Part shown: piece by piece, positions 30,630-40,746 of the stretch | Layout: every line of letters starts with the position of its first letter | How positions within the stretch are numbered: position 1 is the first letter of the stretch | Assembly (NCBI GenBank): GCA_043228905.1 | Contig: JBHGNT010000013.1 | Span: forward strand, 8,494,001 to 8,558,000 | DNA from: Azolla caroliniana | Taxonomy: Eukaryota > Polypodiophyta | DNA: 64,000 nt | Direction of reading: 5' to 3' | Notes under the pieces: generated by a model | Told to the model about the DNA's origin: nothing | What the model saw: the letters and a program-made list of their open reading frames with translations, nothing else | Databases searched by the model: none | Program-made: the position numbers and the translations under genes

Positions 30630-33302
30630 ATGCATAAGTTAATATCTTTAAAGCATATTTCTGTATCGTTCGTGTCGCCAAAACAACAGAAACGAGTGCA
30701 GATATCGAAACAGTCTGAGCCTTCGTGCCCTAGTTCGCCCAAACTCTGTTTTTCTGATTTTCATCGCTACAGAAGCTGTGCAGATCTCCAACCGTCATCG
30801 ACAAGTGATTCAGAACAAACAAACACAGAAGTCATGCCGATTCCTGTGTCTGAAGAACTGCGATTGTGGCTTCATGAGAGAAACTTACAAGGTTTCATCA
30901 AAGTAGCAGAAGCGGAACCTCATCTGCAGGCGGAAGAATTGGTACAACAAATAGACATCACCAAAATCACCACAAAGAAAATACGAAATGCATTACAGAT
31001 GCCAAGAGGAGGCTTTGAGGCAGTTAAAAAACCTTCATCAGAAGCACTCCAATCGTATTTCGGGGAATACTCACCCTCGGCAAAAGCATATCAGACTTAT
31101 GGAGGTAGGGATGAGTTTTTCCATGAAGTGGCTAGATTTTTATTAGAGGTGGGATTTGTCGGTCCTCGTTTTTATTGTATGCCGAAAAAAAGGGCTGGGT
31201 TTATCATAGCCGCATACGAAAAAGAGGATTTCAACTGGCCACTATTGTCGGGGGAAGCTCTGAGAGAGCAGCTACAAGGGGTAAAAACAAGAAAACCGAT
31301 GAAGCAAATTTTTGGTCGTTGGATATCGGTATTGTTTCCGATTCAAGAATCGGAAACTCCTGTTCAGTCAAGAAGACCACCGATAGTACAAGCACCGCGA
31401 AGACACCGACAGGTAGTACATGAAGAATGGATAGAGGAAGAATCGGCACATGCCGATAATATACAAACGAATATGCCTCAGTCGGAACCACCAAGACCAG
31501 AGAATTCCGAAATCAGGCAACCAGCGGCCGAACAAGAAACAGTTGACAATTTGATAAACAAGCAACAGCCGACAGAAAATCGACAACAAGCAGAGAAGAT
31601 GCGACAAAGGACAAGGATTAAACAAAAGGCTAATCGGCAATTCTAACCAGAAAACAGTGAGGGGTCAGCACCGAAAAGGCAACGCACAAAGGAAAATTCG
31701 AATACGCCTGTAGTAGCAGAAGTAATAAAACCAGGGAATGAGAGCGTTTCGACACAACCTCAACAAGGACAATCTTCAAAAGTAGCAATTCGGGAAGCAC
31801 ATGGGTACTTGGATATTCCACCAGCAGCACATGAATTAGCTGCCATTTTACAGTTCGGAACTTCATACGAACTGGTTGAATGGTTGGCTAAAAGACTGAC
31901 AGAAGTATCAGAACGGCTGGCTCAAGAACATAATGACCGAATAATGATACAGAAAGCCTTACGAGGAGTGTTGGAACGTCAAGAAAAAGTAGAGATAGAG
32001 AAAATCGGCCGGAAAAGAAGTGCACAGAATAGAGGGGAGGCTATTGAAATGCCACCATTACATGAAGCACTGGTTGAAATTCATAAAGAATATGAAACGG
32101 CACGCAAAGCAGTCAGTGATATGGCTGAAAGATACAAAAGTGTATCAGCATCGGCGGAGGTGCTGAAACATCAGTTTTGTAACATACAGGCAGAAAATAA
32201 AGAACTAAAAGAAAGTCTGAACAAATGGGAAACACAGGCACGGCTTATGGTGTCGGAGTCAGAATGGCAGCAGAAATTGGAGGACGCTGAGAAAGCACGT
32301 CAAGCAGAAACAACAAGGGCCAACAATGCTGTATTTCGAACTACAGAATTAGAAAAACAAATAGAAACCATTCAGAATGGTCAATACAAAGTTCTTGAAG
32401 AAAAAAATCAAGTAATAAACGAATTACAGAAAAATCTAGAAGAAGCTAAGACGGCCAATCATACATATACCGAACAAATTGAAGAATTCGAAAGGTATAT
32501 AGTGTCACAGGAAAGTCAATTGACAGAAAAAGAGCGGAGTCTTGAAGAAGTCAACAGAAGAATTACGGAACAGCAGGAGGAATGGAGCAAAGAGAAATCG
32601 GCATTCGAACAACAACTGGACGAAATTCGGAAGATATCGGAACAAAGACGGCTGGATATATATGTAGTCGAATCCAAACTAATGCGAGCTGAAAGTGAGA
32701 ACCGAACCACTATTACGGATTTACAGAAAGAGTTGCAAACCGCCCAATACGTCGCAAGCATCACTAGGGACAAAGTGCAGCACATCATAGGGAAACATCG
32801 AAACCTAGCAAAGAAAATGATCGATGAATCCCTTGCGCAAGGATGGAAGTTATGGACGGCACAAGCGGCGGAATTACAGTTATTGCGTGCCGACAAAAAT
32901 AACCGTCAGGTCCAAGGTGCAGGTTTTTTTAAAATGGCACAAAAGGATATTGACAATATCCAAGAGGATATCATGAAAGATATGGACGAAATTGCGGCAT
33001 TTTACAGAGAAGAAATTCAACGTATTATGCAAGAATTCGACAAAAATGATATAGGCACTTCCGTCCAGTTGGATAAAATCGAAGCCAAAAGAACCAACAA
33101 GACTCCTGGTCTTCAAGCTCCCGGAAGAAGTGAACCAGAGCAGCCAACCGAATCACAACATTCAAAACCTGCTCCGAATGACGACTGTGACACAGATGAA
33201 GATGAAGATGAAGAGGAAGATATAGGTGGAATACATCCAAGGCCAGAAGAGCCTTCGATTTTTGATATTCTGAACGATTCGGATGAAGAGCTACAGGAAT
33301 AG
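30630..33302 (+). pseudogene. GypB1 ORF3: conserved N-terminal domain, long coiled coil, acidic tail; one TAA
   Basis: The frame of about 890 codons starts MHKLISLKHISVSFVSPK, with a TAA at 31644-31646. Residues ~70-215 form a domain shared with GypB2: LRLWLHERNLQGF, SYFGEYSPSAKAYQTYGG and RAGFIIAAYEKEDF. A Pro/Glu-rich linker follows. From about 31809 a long heptad-rich coiled coil runs to ~32900, and a second conserved block holds AAELQLLRAD and a FFKMAQKDIDNI-like segment. The C-terminus is acidic (DEDEDEEED) and ends FDILNDSDEELQE. I see no signal peptide, transmembrane segment or envelope-like cleavage site, and no match to the plant mobile domain that I recognise. A structural or nuclear role is speculation. 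Confidence 0.85.
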
Positions 33303-33330
33303 GCGTGGGTTCGCTGGACAAGGTCCTGGC

Positions 33331-33345
33331 CCACGGACGTGCCAA
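33331..33345 (+). other. tRNA-3'-end-like motif just before the GypB1 3' LTR
   Basis: CCCACGGACGTGCCA, followed by AG, abuts the LTR start at 33348. GypB2 has CCCACGGGCGTGCCA at the equivalent place. No purine tract is present here. The reverse complement resembles the element's own primer-binding site (TTGGCACGCCC). Confidence 0.7.
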
Positions 33346-33347
33346 GT

Positions 33348-33803
33348 GTTACCCGGACCCGGACAGTCAGTTTTACCGAACAAGTGGGAAAGCGTCGAAA
33401 ACGGAGTCAGTTCGGATCGACTGTTCGGATCAATGACTCAGCAGTAAACGAAGAGAACTAAGTTAGTTAGATAATTTTGTAATTCTTGATAGTAAGTAGG
33501 AATAGTTCTTGATGAGAAAAGACCTTCAGTATACCTATAAAAGGGAACCGAAGGCATTGTAAGAAAGGTCGTTTTATTTAGTAATATAAGTTTAAGTTAG
33601 GAATATCCTGTACGGATTCGGTGTTCTTTCTATTGTCTATGTTGTTAAGTGCAAGCTTCCTAATTTATAACTAAGTAACGATCACGGTAATTACCGATTA
33701 ATATAGTATAATTCCGTTCGTAAAACACAATTCCTTGTTAGGACGTTGAGTAGCGACGTTCAGTCTTCTGTATCGGTAGTAGTTAGTAATTAGCCGATTA
33801 ACA
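33348..33803 (+). repeat. GypB1 3' LTR
   Basis: This 456-bp copy has the same ends as the 5' LTR and lacks one 13-bp repeat. It is followed by TSD ATCTT in CopD1. Confidence 0.93.
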
Positions 33804-36800
33804 ATCTTCACAGCTCCGATTCCTCCTAGCTTCACGCCTCGCTCGCGCTCCTCGACCTGTTCGACTCCGCGCGCTTCGACCCTTCCGGTCGGCTTGTCTG
33901 CTCATGTGGCCCTTATCAGCTCTTCTGCTGTTGCGGTGTCGACACTTCTTCTGCTGCCTTTTCTTCCGCTTGGGCCTCGGTTGATTCAACGTGTCTGAAT
34001 CAAACATCCGAACCGACTCGGCTACCTCCGATCGGTTTTCGCTCTCGTCCGAGTTGGCTGTCTCCAACTCATCTTCGGTCTTCTCGCCCTCGATGGCGTC
34101 GTCTCCCCCATGCGTGGTTGGCTTTGGCTCTCTCCTTCGGCTGCTCCCCTTCTGTCCGCTTTCGGACTTTTCCATGGGTCCGCCCTCGGCTTCTTCAGCC
34201 AATCCGAAGTCGAACTCGACAACCGAGTCAACAGACTCGGACTCAATGTCGCGGTCTCCGCTCCTTTCCTGCTGCCTTGCTTGGTCGTTCGGGACTGTTC
34301 TCCCCCTCAAGTTTGGCACGTCGAGGTGACGCAATCTGAGCGCACCTGAGAATTGCCGCAACTTGTCTAGACCAAGAGGCTTTGTGAAGATGTCGGCAGT
34401 CTGTCGATCCGTCGGCACGTACTGAAGTTTGACTTCACCGGAAAGGACACGCTCACGGACGAAATGGTAATCCACCTCAATGTGCTTGGTCCATACGTGG
34501 AAAATGGGGTTCTTTGCGAGTTGGATGTTGCTGAGGTTGTCGTAGTAGATCGTCGTCGGATCTGACACCTCCACTTGTAGGTCCTTAAGTAGTCACTTCA
34601 ACCATATGGCTTCGCATGTCCTGACAGCCGCTCCTCAGTACTCAGCTTCGGTGCTCGACAATGCAACTGTCGGCTGCTTCTTACGGCTCCACGCGATCGC
34701 GGCACTCCCAAGGGAGAACGCGTATCCGGACGTGGATCGGTGATCGGCGGCATTGCCAGCCCAATCAGCATCGGTGTAGCCGACTAACCGTGGGGCTGCA
34801 CCAATCCGATATAGCAGTCCCCGGTCCTTAGTGTCGTTGACATACCGAAGTATGCGTTGCACACACTGAAGGTGCTCCTCGGTAGGTCGCGCCATGAATT
34901 GACTGATCACCCCGACCAGATAACTGAGGTCGGGTCGGCTGATGGTCAAGTATATGAGGCTTCCGACAATTTGTCGGAACCTCGTCGGGTCGCATACCTG
35001 TCCTATATCGGGACGAAGCTTGATGGTTCTGTCCAGAGGAGTCGAGACGGACTTACAGTAGGCCATCCCGAGTTTGAAGAGCATACCCAGCACGTAATGA
35101 CGTTGGCTGATCAATATGCCTTCGGGGGTATGGATCACTTCGATCCCGAGGAAGTAATGAAGGTCCCCTAGATCCTTCATGTCGAACGATGCCGCAAGGT
35201 GGAGCTTCACGCGGTCGATTTCACCTAGGTCGGCGTCGGTGATGACCAAGTCATCAACATATAGTAAAATACTAACCGGTCCGAGTCGACCTTTCCGAAT
35301 GAACAGGGAAGAGTCCGATTTTGACGTGACGAAGCCCATCCGACGCAGTTGTTGCATAATCTTCGCGTTCCAGGCACGCGGGGCTTGCTTCAGTTCGTAA
35401 AGGGACTTCTTCAGTCGGCATACTGCCGAGGAGTTTGTTCCGGAGGGAAATCCGGGGGGCTGTACCATGTACACTTGTTCCTCAAGGTCACCTTGTAGGA
35501 ACGCATTCTTTACATCCATTTGATGTAAGTGCCACCCCTTGGCCGCGGCTACTGCGAGCAAAACACGGACGGTCGTCATTTTCGCGACCGGCGCAAATGT
35601 CTCATCGTAGTCGATGTCGTGTTTCTGCGCGTAGCCCTTTGCGACTAGCCGAGCCTTGTACCGGTTGACTGAGCCATCGGTGTTGTACTTGACTTTGTAC
35701 ACCCACCTACACCCGATCGGTTTTACCCTTTTTGGTGCGTCAACCAGGTCCCAGGTCTCGTTCTCCACCAATGCGTGCATCTCTTCCTCCATCGCGGCAC
35801 GCCAATTCGCGTCTTTAGCCGCTTCTGCGTAGCTCTCCGGCTCACGCACTTCCGCTATACGGGTCATGTACGCATAATGATGCGCCATGTACTCGTATCC
35901 GAACCGCACAACTGGGTTCTTTTGGCGGGTAGATCGGCGTAATCTCACATTAGCCAATGTCGAGGCCTTCTCGATCGACGCAATCTTCATTTTTAAAGAC
36001 CTGTCACCGGTTCCCTCGGAGTCGGACTCGCGTCGGTCTGACTCGTTCCTTTCCGTGTCGGAATCCAACACCTTCTTCTTCCCTTTCTCTTTGCGCGTAA
36101 GCCGTCTCCTTGGCTTCCTGCGCGGGGAATGCACGGCCAAGTCTCCACTACTTGCCGGCTCTTCATCGGATTGGTCGTACCGACTCAGTCGTCCAATCGG
36201 TCCACTTAACTGGAGTGAAATCGGACTCTCTTCGCGGGTCTCAATTTCGGGCTCATCCGGAGGCATCTCAGCCTCGCTGACCTCATCTTCAGAGCTCGGA
36301 TTGGAGTTGAGGTTCGAAGTCGGGGGCAGGTACCAGGACGCGGACTTGTCAAACACAACGTCGCGGCTGACACGCACTTGTTTGGTGCGAGGGTTATAGC
36401 ACTTATAACCCTTCTGCTCGTCTGAGTAACCGACCAAGATGCATTTCTCAGCCTTTGCGTCCAGCTTCCTCCTTTTCTCCTTCGGTATATGCACATACGC
36501 AATGCTACCGAACACCCTCAAGTGTCGCAAGTTCGGCTTCATTCCGAAATATAGCTCGTGCGCCGACACTTTGTCTCCGATCCCGTTCTGGATGTATACC
36601 GCGGTCCTTACCGCCTCAGCCCAGTAGAACTTGGGCAAGCTCTTCTCCTCCAGCATTGCCCGTGCCGCTTCCACAACTGACCAATTCTTTCTCTCGGCCA
36701 CACCGTTCTACTCCGGCGTGTATCTACAACTGAATTCGCGGCGAATTCCCATTTGTTGTAGGTAACCGTTGAATTGACTGGAAAAGTAATCTTTCCCGCC

Positions 36801-38585
36801 ATCCGACCGCAGACACTTGATCTTCTGTCCCGTTTCGGTTTCCACGAACCCTTTGAGGTCCCGAAAGCAGTCGAAGACTTCGCTCTTCCTCTCAATGAGG
36901 TAGATCCACGTGTGCCGCGTGTGGTCGTCGATGAAGGAGACGAAATATCGGCTCCCGCCAAGACTAACGTTTTGTGCCGGCCCCCATACATCGGAGTGTA
37001 TAAGGTCGAGCTTGTTCCGGCTCCGGTTTCACTCGTTGGGGAAAGGAAGTCGGTGTTGCTTCCCGAGCTGGCAGGCTTCACAAATTTGTGCCTTTCGGCC
37101 ACTAAATTTGGGCAATCCGAACACTACCTGTTTCGATTGCAGATCTTGAAGCCGCTGGTGGTTGACGTGGCCTATCCGCTTGTGCCACAAGTCGATGTCC
37201 GACTCGGATTTTTGTCCCTTCGCGAACATTGCGGTGCCGCCGTCAGTGGAGTCAAGGATGAACATCCTCCCGTCTCTACGCCCTTGCGCAATCACACGAC
37301 CTTCTTCCTCAATGAAGCACCCGAGGTGTGTAAACCGAACCTCCATCCCTTGGTCGACGATCTGTCCGACCGAGACTAAGTTTTTCGTGATTGTCGGAAC
37401 GTGCAGCACGTTCATGAGTTTCCCTTTCTGCCCGATATTGCTAAGGGGAACTTCTCCGACATTCGCGATCGGATGGAGAGTGACGTCTCCTGTTGCGACT
37501 ACTCCAGGTTGTATCGGTTTTTCAAGGTACGAGAACCACTCCTTATGGCTCGTCATGTGGTTTGACGCGCCGGAGTCTACGTACCACACCTCGTCCGATC
37601 TCAGGGTGCTCTGTTTCATTGAGTTTGCTTCGTGTCTCGACACGAAGGCAGACCCTTCTCTGGCTCTCCCGGAGTCTTCGGCGTAGTGCGATCGCTGCCG
37701 ATTTCCCTTGTCGGTATGTCTGGAGCCATTTCTCTCCGAATCGACGCGCTTCTTCCAGCACTCACTTTCCTTGTAGCCTTTCTTACCACAGTACCAGCAC
37801 TCCGCGATGGCCTTCCCTTGCCGGTTCTCATCGCTTCGACTCCCCCTGTTTCCAGAGGGTTCAGAGTTGCTGTCGGCATCACTTCGGTGCCTTCTTCCTT
37901 GATCTCGTCGGCCGCCTCCATTGCGCGCCGACTCGCCTCGTCCTCCACGTCCACGAGGCCTATCTCCCTCCGTGTACAGCATTCTACTGTCAGTGTGCGT
38001 GCTTGTAGACGCACCCACGTGGTTCTCCTCTACCAGGAGCATCGACTATAAGTCGAAAAAGGACGGCGTATTCTCCCGGGTACACACAGCCGTTCGGAAC
38101 GCTCCGAACTTCGACGCCAAACCTCTGAGATAGATCTGGACCATCTCGCTCTCCTCGATGTTCACCTCTATGGAGGCGAGGGAGTCGCAAATATCCTTGA
38201 TCTTCGAGGTATAGTCCGCCACCGACAAGTCGCGTTGTCGTAGGTTGCTCAACTCCTGTCGGAGCTGAAGCTTCCTGGTTGTGGTGCTCGCGGTGAAAAT
38301 CTTCTTCAGATTTTCCCACGCACCCTTCGATGTCTTTGCTTCCCGAACATAGCTCAATAGTTTTTCGCCCACACACGACGCGAAGCAGTATAATACCCTG
38401 CTCTCCAATTGCTCCCATGACGGGAAGTCTCTGTGTGTCGATTCGGGTGTTGCGTCATTAGCTCCTTCGACATAACTCCAGTAGCTGTGCCCGAGCAAGT
38501 ACTGGTGCATCTTGTAGGACCAAGACGCGTAGTTGGTTCTGTCGAGCTTCTCTGTTGGAAGCGAGCTCGCCATGCCTCTATCCAT
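33804..38585 (-). pseudogene. CopD1 gag-pol with charged C-terminal extension, five premature stops
   Basis: One frame starts MDRGMASSLPTEKLDR at 38585. Order: gag, zinc knuckle CWYCGKKGYKESEC with the knuckle His changed to Tyr, protease YVDSGASNHMT (near 37570), integrase WHKRIGHVNHQ and FIDDHTRHTW, RT KARLVAKGYAQK and LLYVDDLVI, RNase H STEAEY and DNLSNIQLAKNP. Stops are TAG 38046, TGA 37029, TAG 36702, TGA 34635 and TGA 34593; all fit CAG-to-TAG or CGA-to-TGA. After the usual copia end (LRLRHLDVPNLRG, near 34310) the frame stays open for ~170 more codons, first acidic then strongly Arg/Lys-rich (PKRKKRQQKKCRHR), up to the GypB1 insertion. CopD2 is the reference for the original His and Gln codons. 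Confidence 0.92.
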
Positions 38586-38645
38586 CGTTCTTCTTGTTCT
38601 TCTTCGTCAAGCTGTGTCGGCTGCAGAGAGGTTCTCAACCCTCGC

Positions 38646-38657
38646 GCTCTGATACCA
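38646..38657 (-). other. CopD1 primer-binding site
   Basis: On the minus strand TGGTATCAGAGC directly follows the LTR end, an exact methionine-type primer site. Confidence 0.92.
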
Positions 38658-39023
38658 TGTAAAAAGTAGCGTGCGGAAGCAAGTATAAAGACAGAACAGA
38701 AGGGAGAACACTCAAGTTTAATGGAGAGCTTGAGCTTACGCGGGAGAGACCGAGAGTGTTGGAGAGAAGACACCAAGGGGAGAATATATTATGAAAAGAC
38801 AAAAAACTATACATATATGTGTTCAATGAACACTTTGTACAAGCCCTAGAAGGACTAACTGGAGTACTGACAGTACTTCAATGCTCATTAAGAGTTCCTA
38901 CACTAACTCCCAAATATATTCCTCACGGAATAGCTTTCCTAACGGCCTAACCGATCGGTCCCCGCCGATCCGGTCCTCGGCTTCTTCAGCTGATCCGGCC
39001 GATGTTGAGCTTGTCTCTCAACA
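38658..39023 (-). repeat. CopD1 5' LTR
   Basis: On the minus strand it starts TGTTGAGAGACAAGC and ends CTTTTTACA at 38658. It pairs with 24006-24371. TSD ATAAA follows at 39024-39028. Confidence 0.93.
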
Positions 39024-39322
39024 ATAAAGTTCTGACAGAAAGGAAATAGATTGACAGAGGCGTTTAGTACACAAAAATTTCCTAAACTAACTTTACATTA
39101 CTAAATAAAACGATAGATCTTTACATTGCCTTTGGTTCCTTTTATAGGCAACCAGAAGGACTTTCTCATCAAGAAAACATACTGCCAAAAATGGTAAAAA
39201 CTACAAAATCTCTAACTTAATTTCGGTTTTAATTTAATTCGACAAAATGTTGACTCATCAATCCTCTATACCGATCCGACTCCGACTTCGACTCCGAACC
39301 TTGCCCACTTGTCCGGGTAACA
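39024..39322 (-). mobile_element. GypB3 LTR, outer part
   Basis: On the minus strand the start TGTTACCCGGACAAGTGG (39322 leftwards) matches the GypB1 LTR start, and CCTATAAAAGGAACC near 39139 is the TATA region. With 23847-24005 it makes an LTR of about 450 bp, split by CopD1. It abuts GypC LTR sequence at 39323. Confidence 0.85.
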
Positions 39323-39435
39323 CTCATTTTCTCTCTTCCTCTCTCGTGAGTCTTACATAGTCAATCCTCTTAGTACTAATAGTACTTCCCTTCTCTAGTA
39401 CTGATTCTCTCTCTGTTTTAGTACTATTCCTGACA
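39323..39435 (+). repeat. GypC 5' LTR, right part
   Basis: CTCTCTTCCTCTCTCGTGAG and the following bases match the 3' LTR near 63956-64000. The LTR probably ends at CCTGACA (39429-39435), giving TGTCA...TGACA inverted ends, but the 3' copy runs off the window so this end is inferred. I did not find a convincing primer-binding site after it. Confidence 0.65.
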
Positions 39436-39507
39436 GTTTGAACCAATTTTCTCCCTTTGGTCTTCTTTTCAGTTTCTCTCATCCCCTTACCCCTTTCTTC
39501 CAATACT

Positions 39508-40308
39508 ATGGCTATTGTTAGCGCCCAAGCATATCAATCCAATTTTTCCAAGTTTCAGTGTCTAAAAGAAAATTTCATTGCATTGGAACAAGAAAACAAA
39601 CAATTGTTAGGGGACCTTCAACAAATTGCTTTAGAAAAACAACAAACGCAACAACAACATGGGGAGTTAGCGTTACGTGTGCAACAACTCGAAGCAACCA
39701 TCGTAGCGTTGCAACAACAGGGATCAAGTCCCCAAGGACTTCATAAGGAGCCCAAGATTGGACTTCCTGTGAAATTTGATGGAACACGATCACAATTCAG
39801 ATGATTCCTTAATCAGGTACGTTTTGTCATTCAGATGCATCCTTCCCGATACCCCATTGATGCAATCCTGAGTAGGTTTAATAGGCACATTGCTCAGCGG
39901 CTCAGCCTTGGCATGGTTTGCTCCATTATTTACGCAAGAAGGACTCAAAGAGTCAATGTTTCTATTTGCAATATCATACATCCTTCTAGCACTATTAAAG
40001 AGGAATCCTTAGTTCAACTTCCCGTGAAATATCATCCTTATGTTGATGTATTTGACAAGGTAAAAGCCGGTACTCTTCATCATCATCGTCCCTATGATGG
40101 TCCCATCGATTTACAACCAAGAAAAGAGCCACCGTGGGGACCAATTTACAACTTGTCACCAACCGAATTGGAAGTCCTTCGAGCCTACATAGAGGAGAAT
40201 TTGGCAAGCGGGTTTATTCGTCATTCGAAATCTCCAGCCGGTGCACCCATTTTCTTTGTCAAGAAGAAAGATGGATCCCTTCATCTCGTCGTTGATTACC
40301 GGGCCTTG
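39508..40308 (+). pseudogene. GypC gag start fused by deletion to RT start
   Basis: Gag begins MAIVSAQAYQSNFSKFQCLK at 39508, with a short Gln-rich coiled coil and LPVKFDGTRSQF, then a stop at 39802-39804 and a few more gag residues (QVRFVIQMHPSRYP). By about 40000 the frame is at the RT start: LPVKYHPYVDVF, SPTELEVLRAYIEENLASGF, GAPIFFVKKKDGSLHLVVDY. The rest of gag and all of protease are missing. GypB2 cuts it after VVDYRAL with TSD CCTTG. Confidence 0.85.
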
Positions 40309-40696
40309 TGTTGTCTGCCTGGCCGGACTAGCCTCAACACAGGTGTCTATCCGACACTTCTCCAAAGGGGTGGGAAGGATTGGATGCTAGGTTACACGCG
40401 TAAGATGATTACAATTAAGCACAGACGGTAAAACAATACAAAGATACAGATAAACACGCAATAATTACTTTTGTATTACTTCTGTCCCGTCTTTACAAAT
40501 CATTGGATCCTTTTATAGGCATCCGGCAAGGTTACAACCGGCATCCGAATCGGTCCGGATCCGGATCGGTCCGGTTCTGGATCGGTACAACTGTACCGAA
40601 TCCGTCCCTCCGAATAATAATTATACTATTATTTACTTCCTATTATCAGATCCGACTCCGCCTTCCCACTTGCCCTTGCTCTTCTGACCGTCAACA
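40309..40696 (-). repeat. GypB2 3' LTR
   Basis: On the minus strand it starts TGTTGACGGTCAGAAG and ends CCAGGCAGACAACA. It differs from the 5' LTR by about six substitutions and by indels in a CCGGATCGGTC-rich segment near 40535-40610. CCTATAAAAGGATCC near 40510 is the TATA box. Confidence 0.93.
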
Positions 40697-40698
40697 CA

Positions 40699-40713
40699 TG
40701 GCACGCCCGTGGG
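40699..40713 (-). other. tRNA-3'-end-like motif just before the GypB2 3' LTR
   Basis: On the minus strand CCCACGGGCGTGCCA then TG touches the LTR start at 40696. It is the counterpart of 33331-33345 in GypB1 with one base different. No purine tract is seen at this LTR edge. Confidence 0.7.
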
Positions 40714-40746
40714 AAAGTGCCTTGCACTTCGAATCCACTCCCGGCC

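Larger units (their letters stand above)
24410..33803 (+). mobile_element. GypB1, Ty3/gypsy element with a coiled-coil ORF3 downstream of pol
   Basis: This 9394-bp element has LTRs at 24410-24879 and 33348-33803 and a perfect TSD ATCTT (24405-24409 and 33804-33808) in CopD1. The order gag-protease-RT-RNase H-integrase is typical of gypsy. An A-tract and a third frame (30630-33302) lie between pol and the 3' LTR. The coding sequence is AT-rich, unlike its relative GypB2. Coding lesions are three premature stops (TAG 26070, TAG 27186, TAA 31644). The LTRs differ by about six substitutions and a 13-bp repeat. The protein and layout suggest the Athila/Tat side of Ty3/gypsy; this was not confirmed by phylogeny. 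Confidence 0.93.
24006..39023 (-). mobile_element. CopD1, Ty1/copia element split by GypB1
   Basis: LTRs of 366 bp lie at 38658-39023 (5') and 24006-24371 (3'), with a perfect TSD ATAAA (24001-24005 and 39024-39028). About ten substitutions separate the LTRs, making it older than GypB1 inside it, which has about six over 456 bp. Without GypB1 the element is about 5.6 kb. It carries a methionine-type primer site, one long polyprotein frame with five premature stops, and a polypurine tract at 24372-24383. It is inserted in the GypB3 LTR. Confidence 0.93.

Noticed and set aside
30630-33302. ORF3 as a retroviral-type envelope gene
   Set aside because: Position fits, but there is no signal peptide, no transmembrane stretch and no furin-like site; the coiled coil is highly charged along its length.
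33331-33347. A real tRNA gene next to the GypB1 3' LTR
   Set aside because: Only an acceptor-arm-like end is present; no anticodon, D or T arms can be folded from the preceding sequence by eye.
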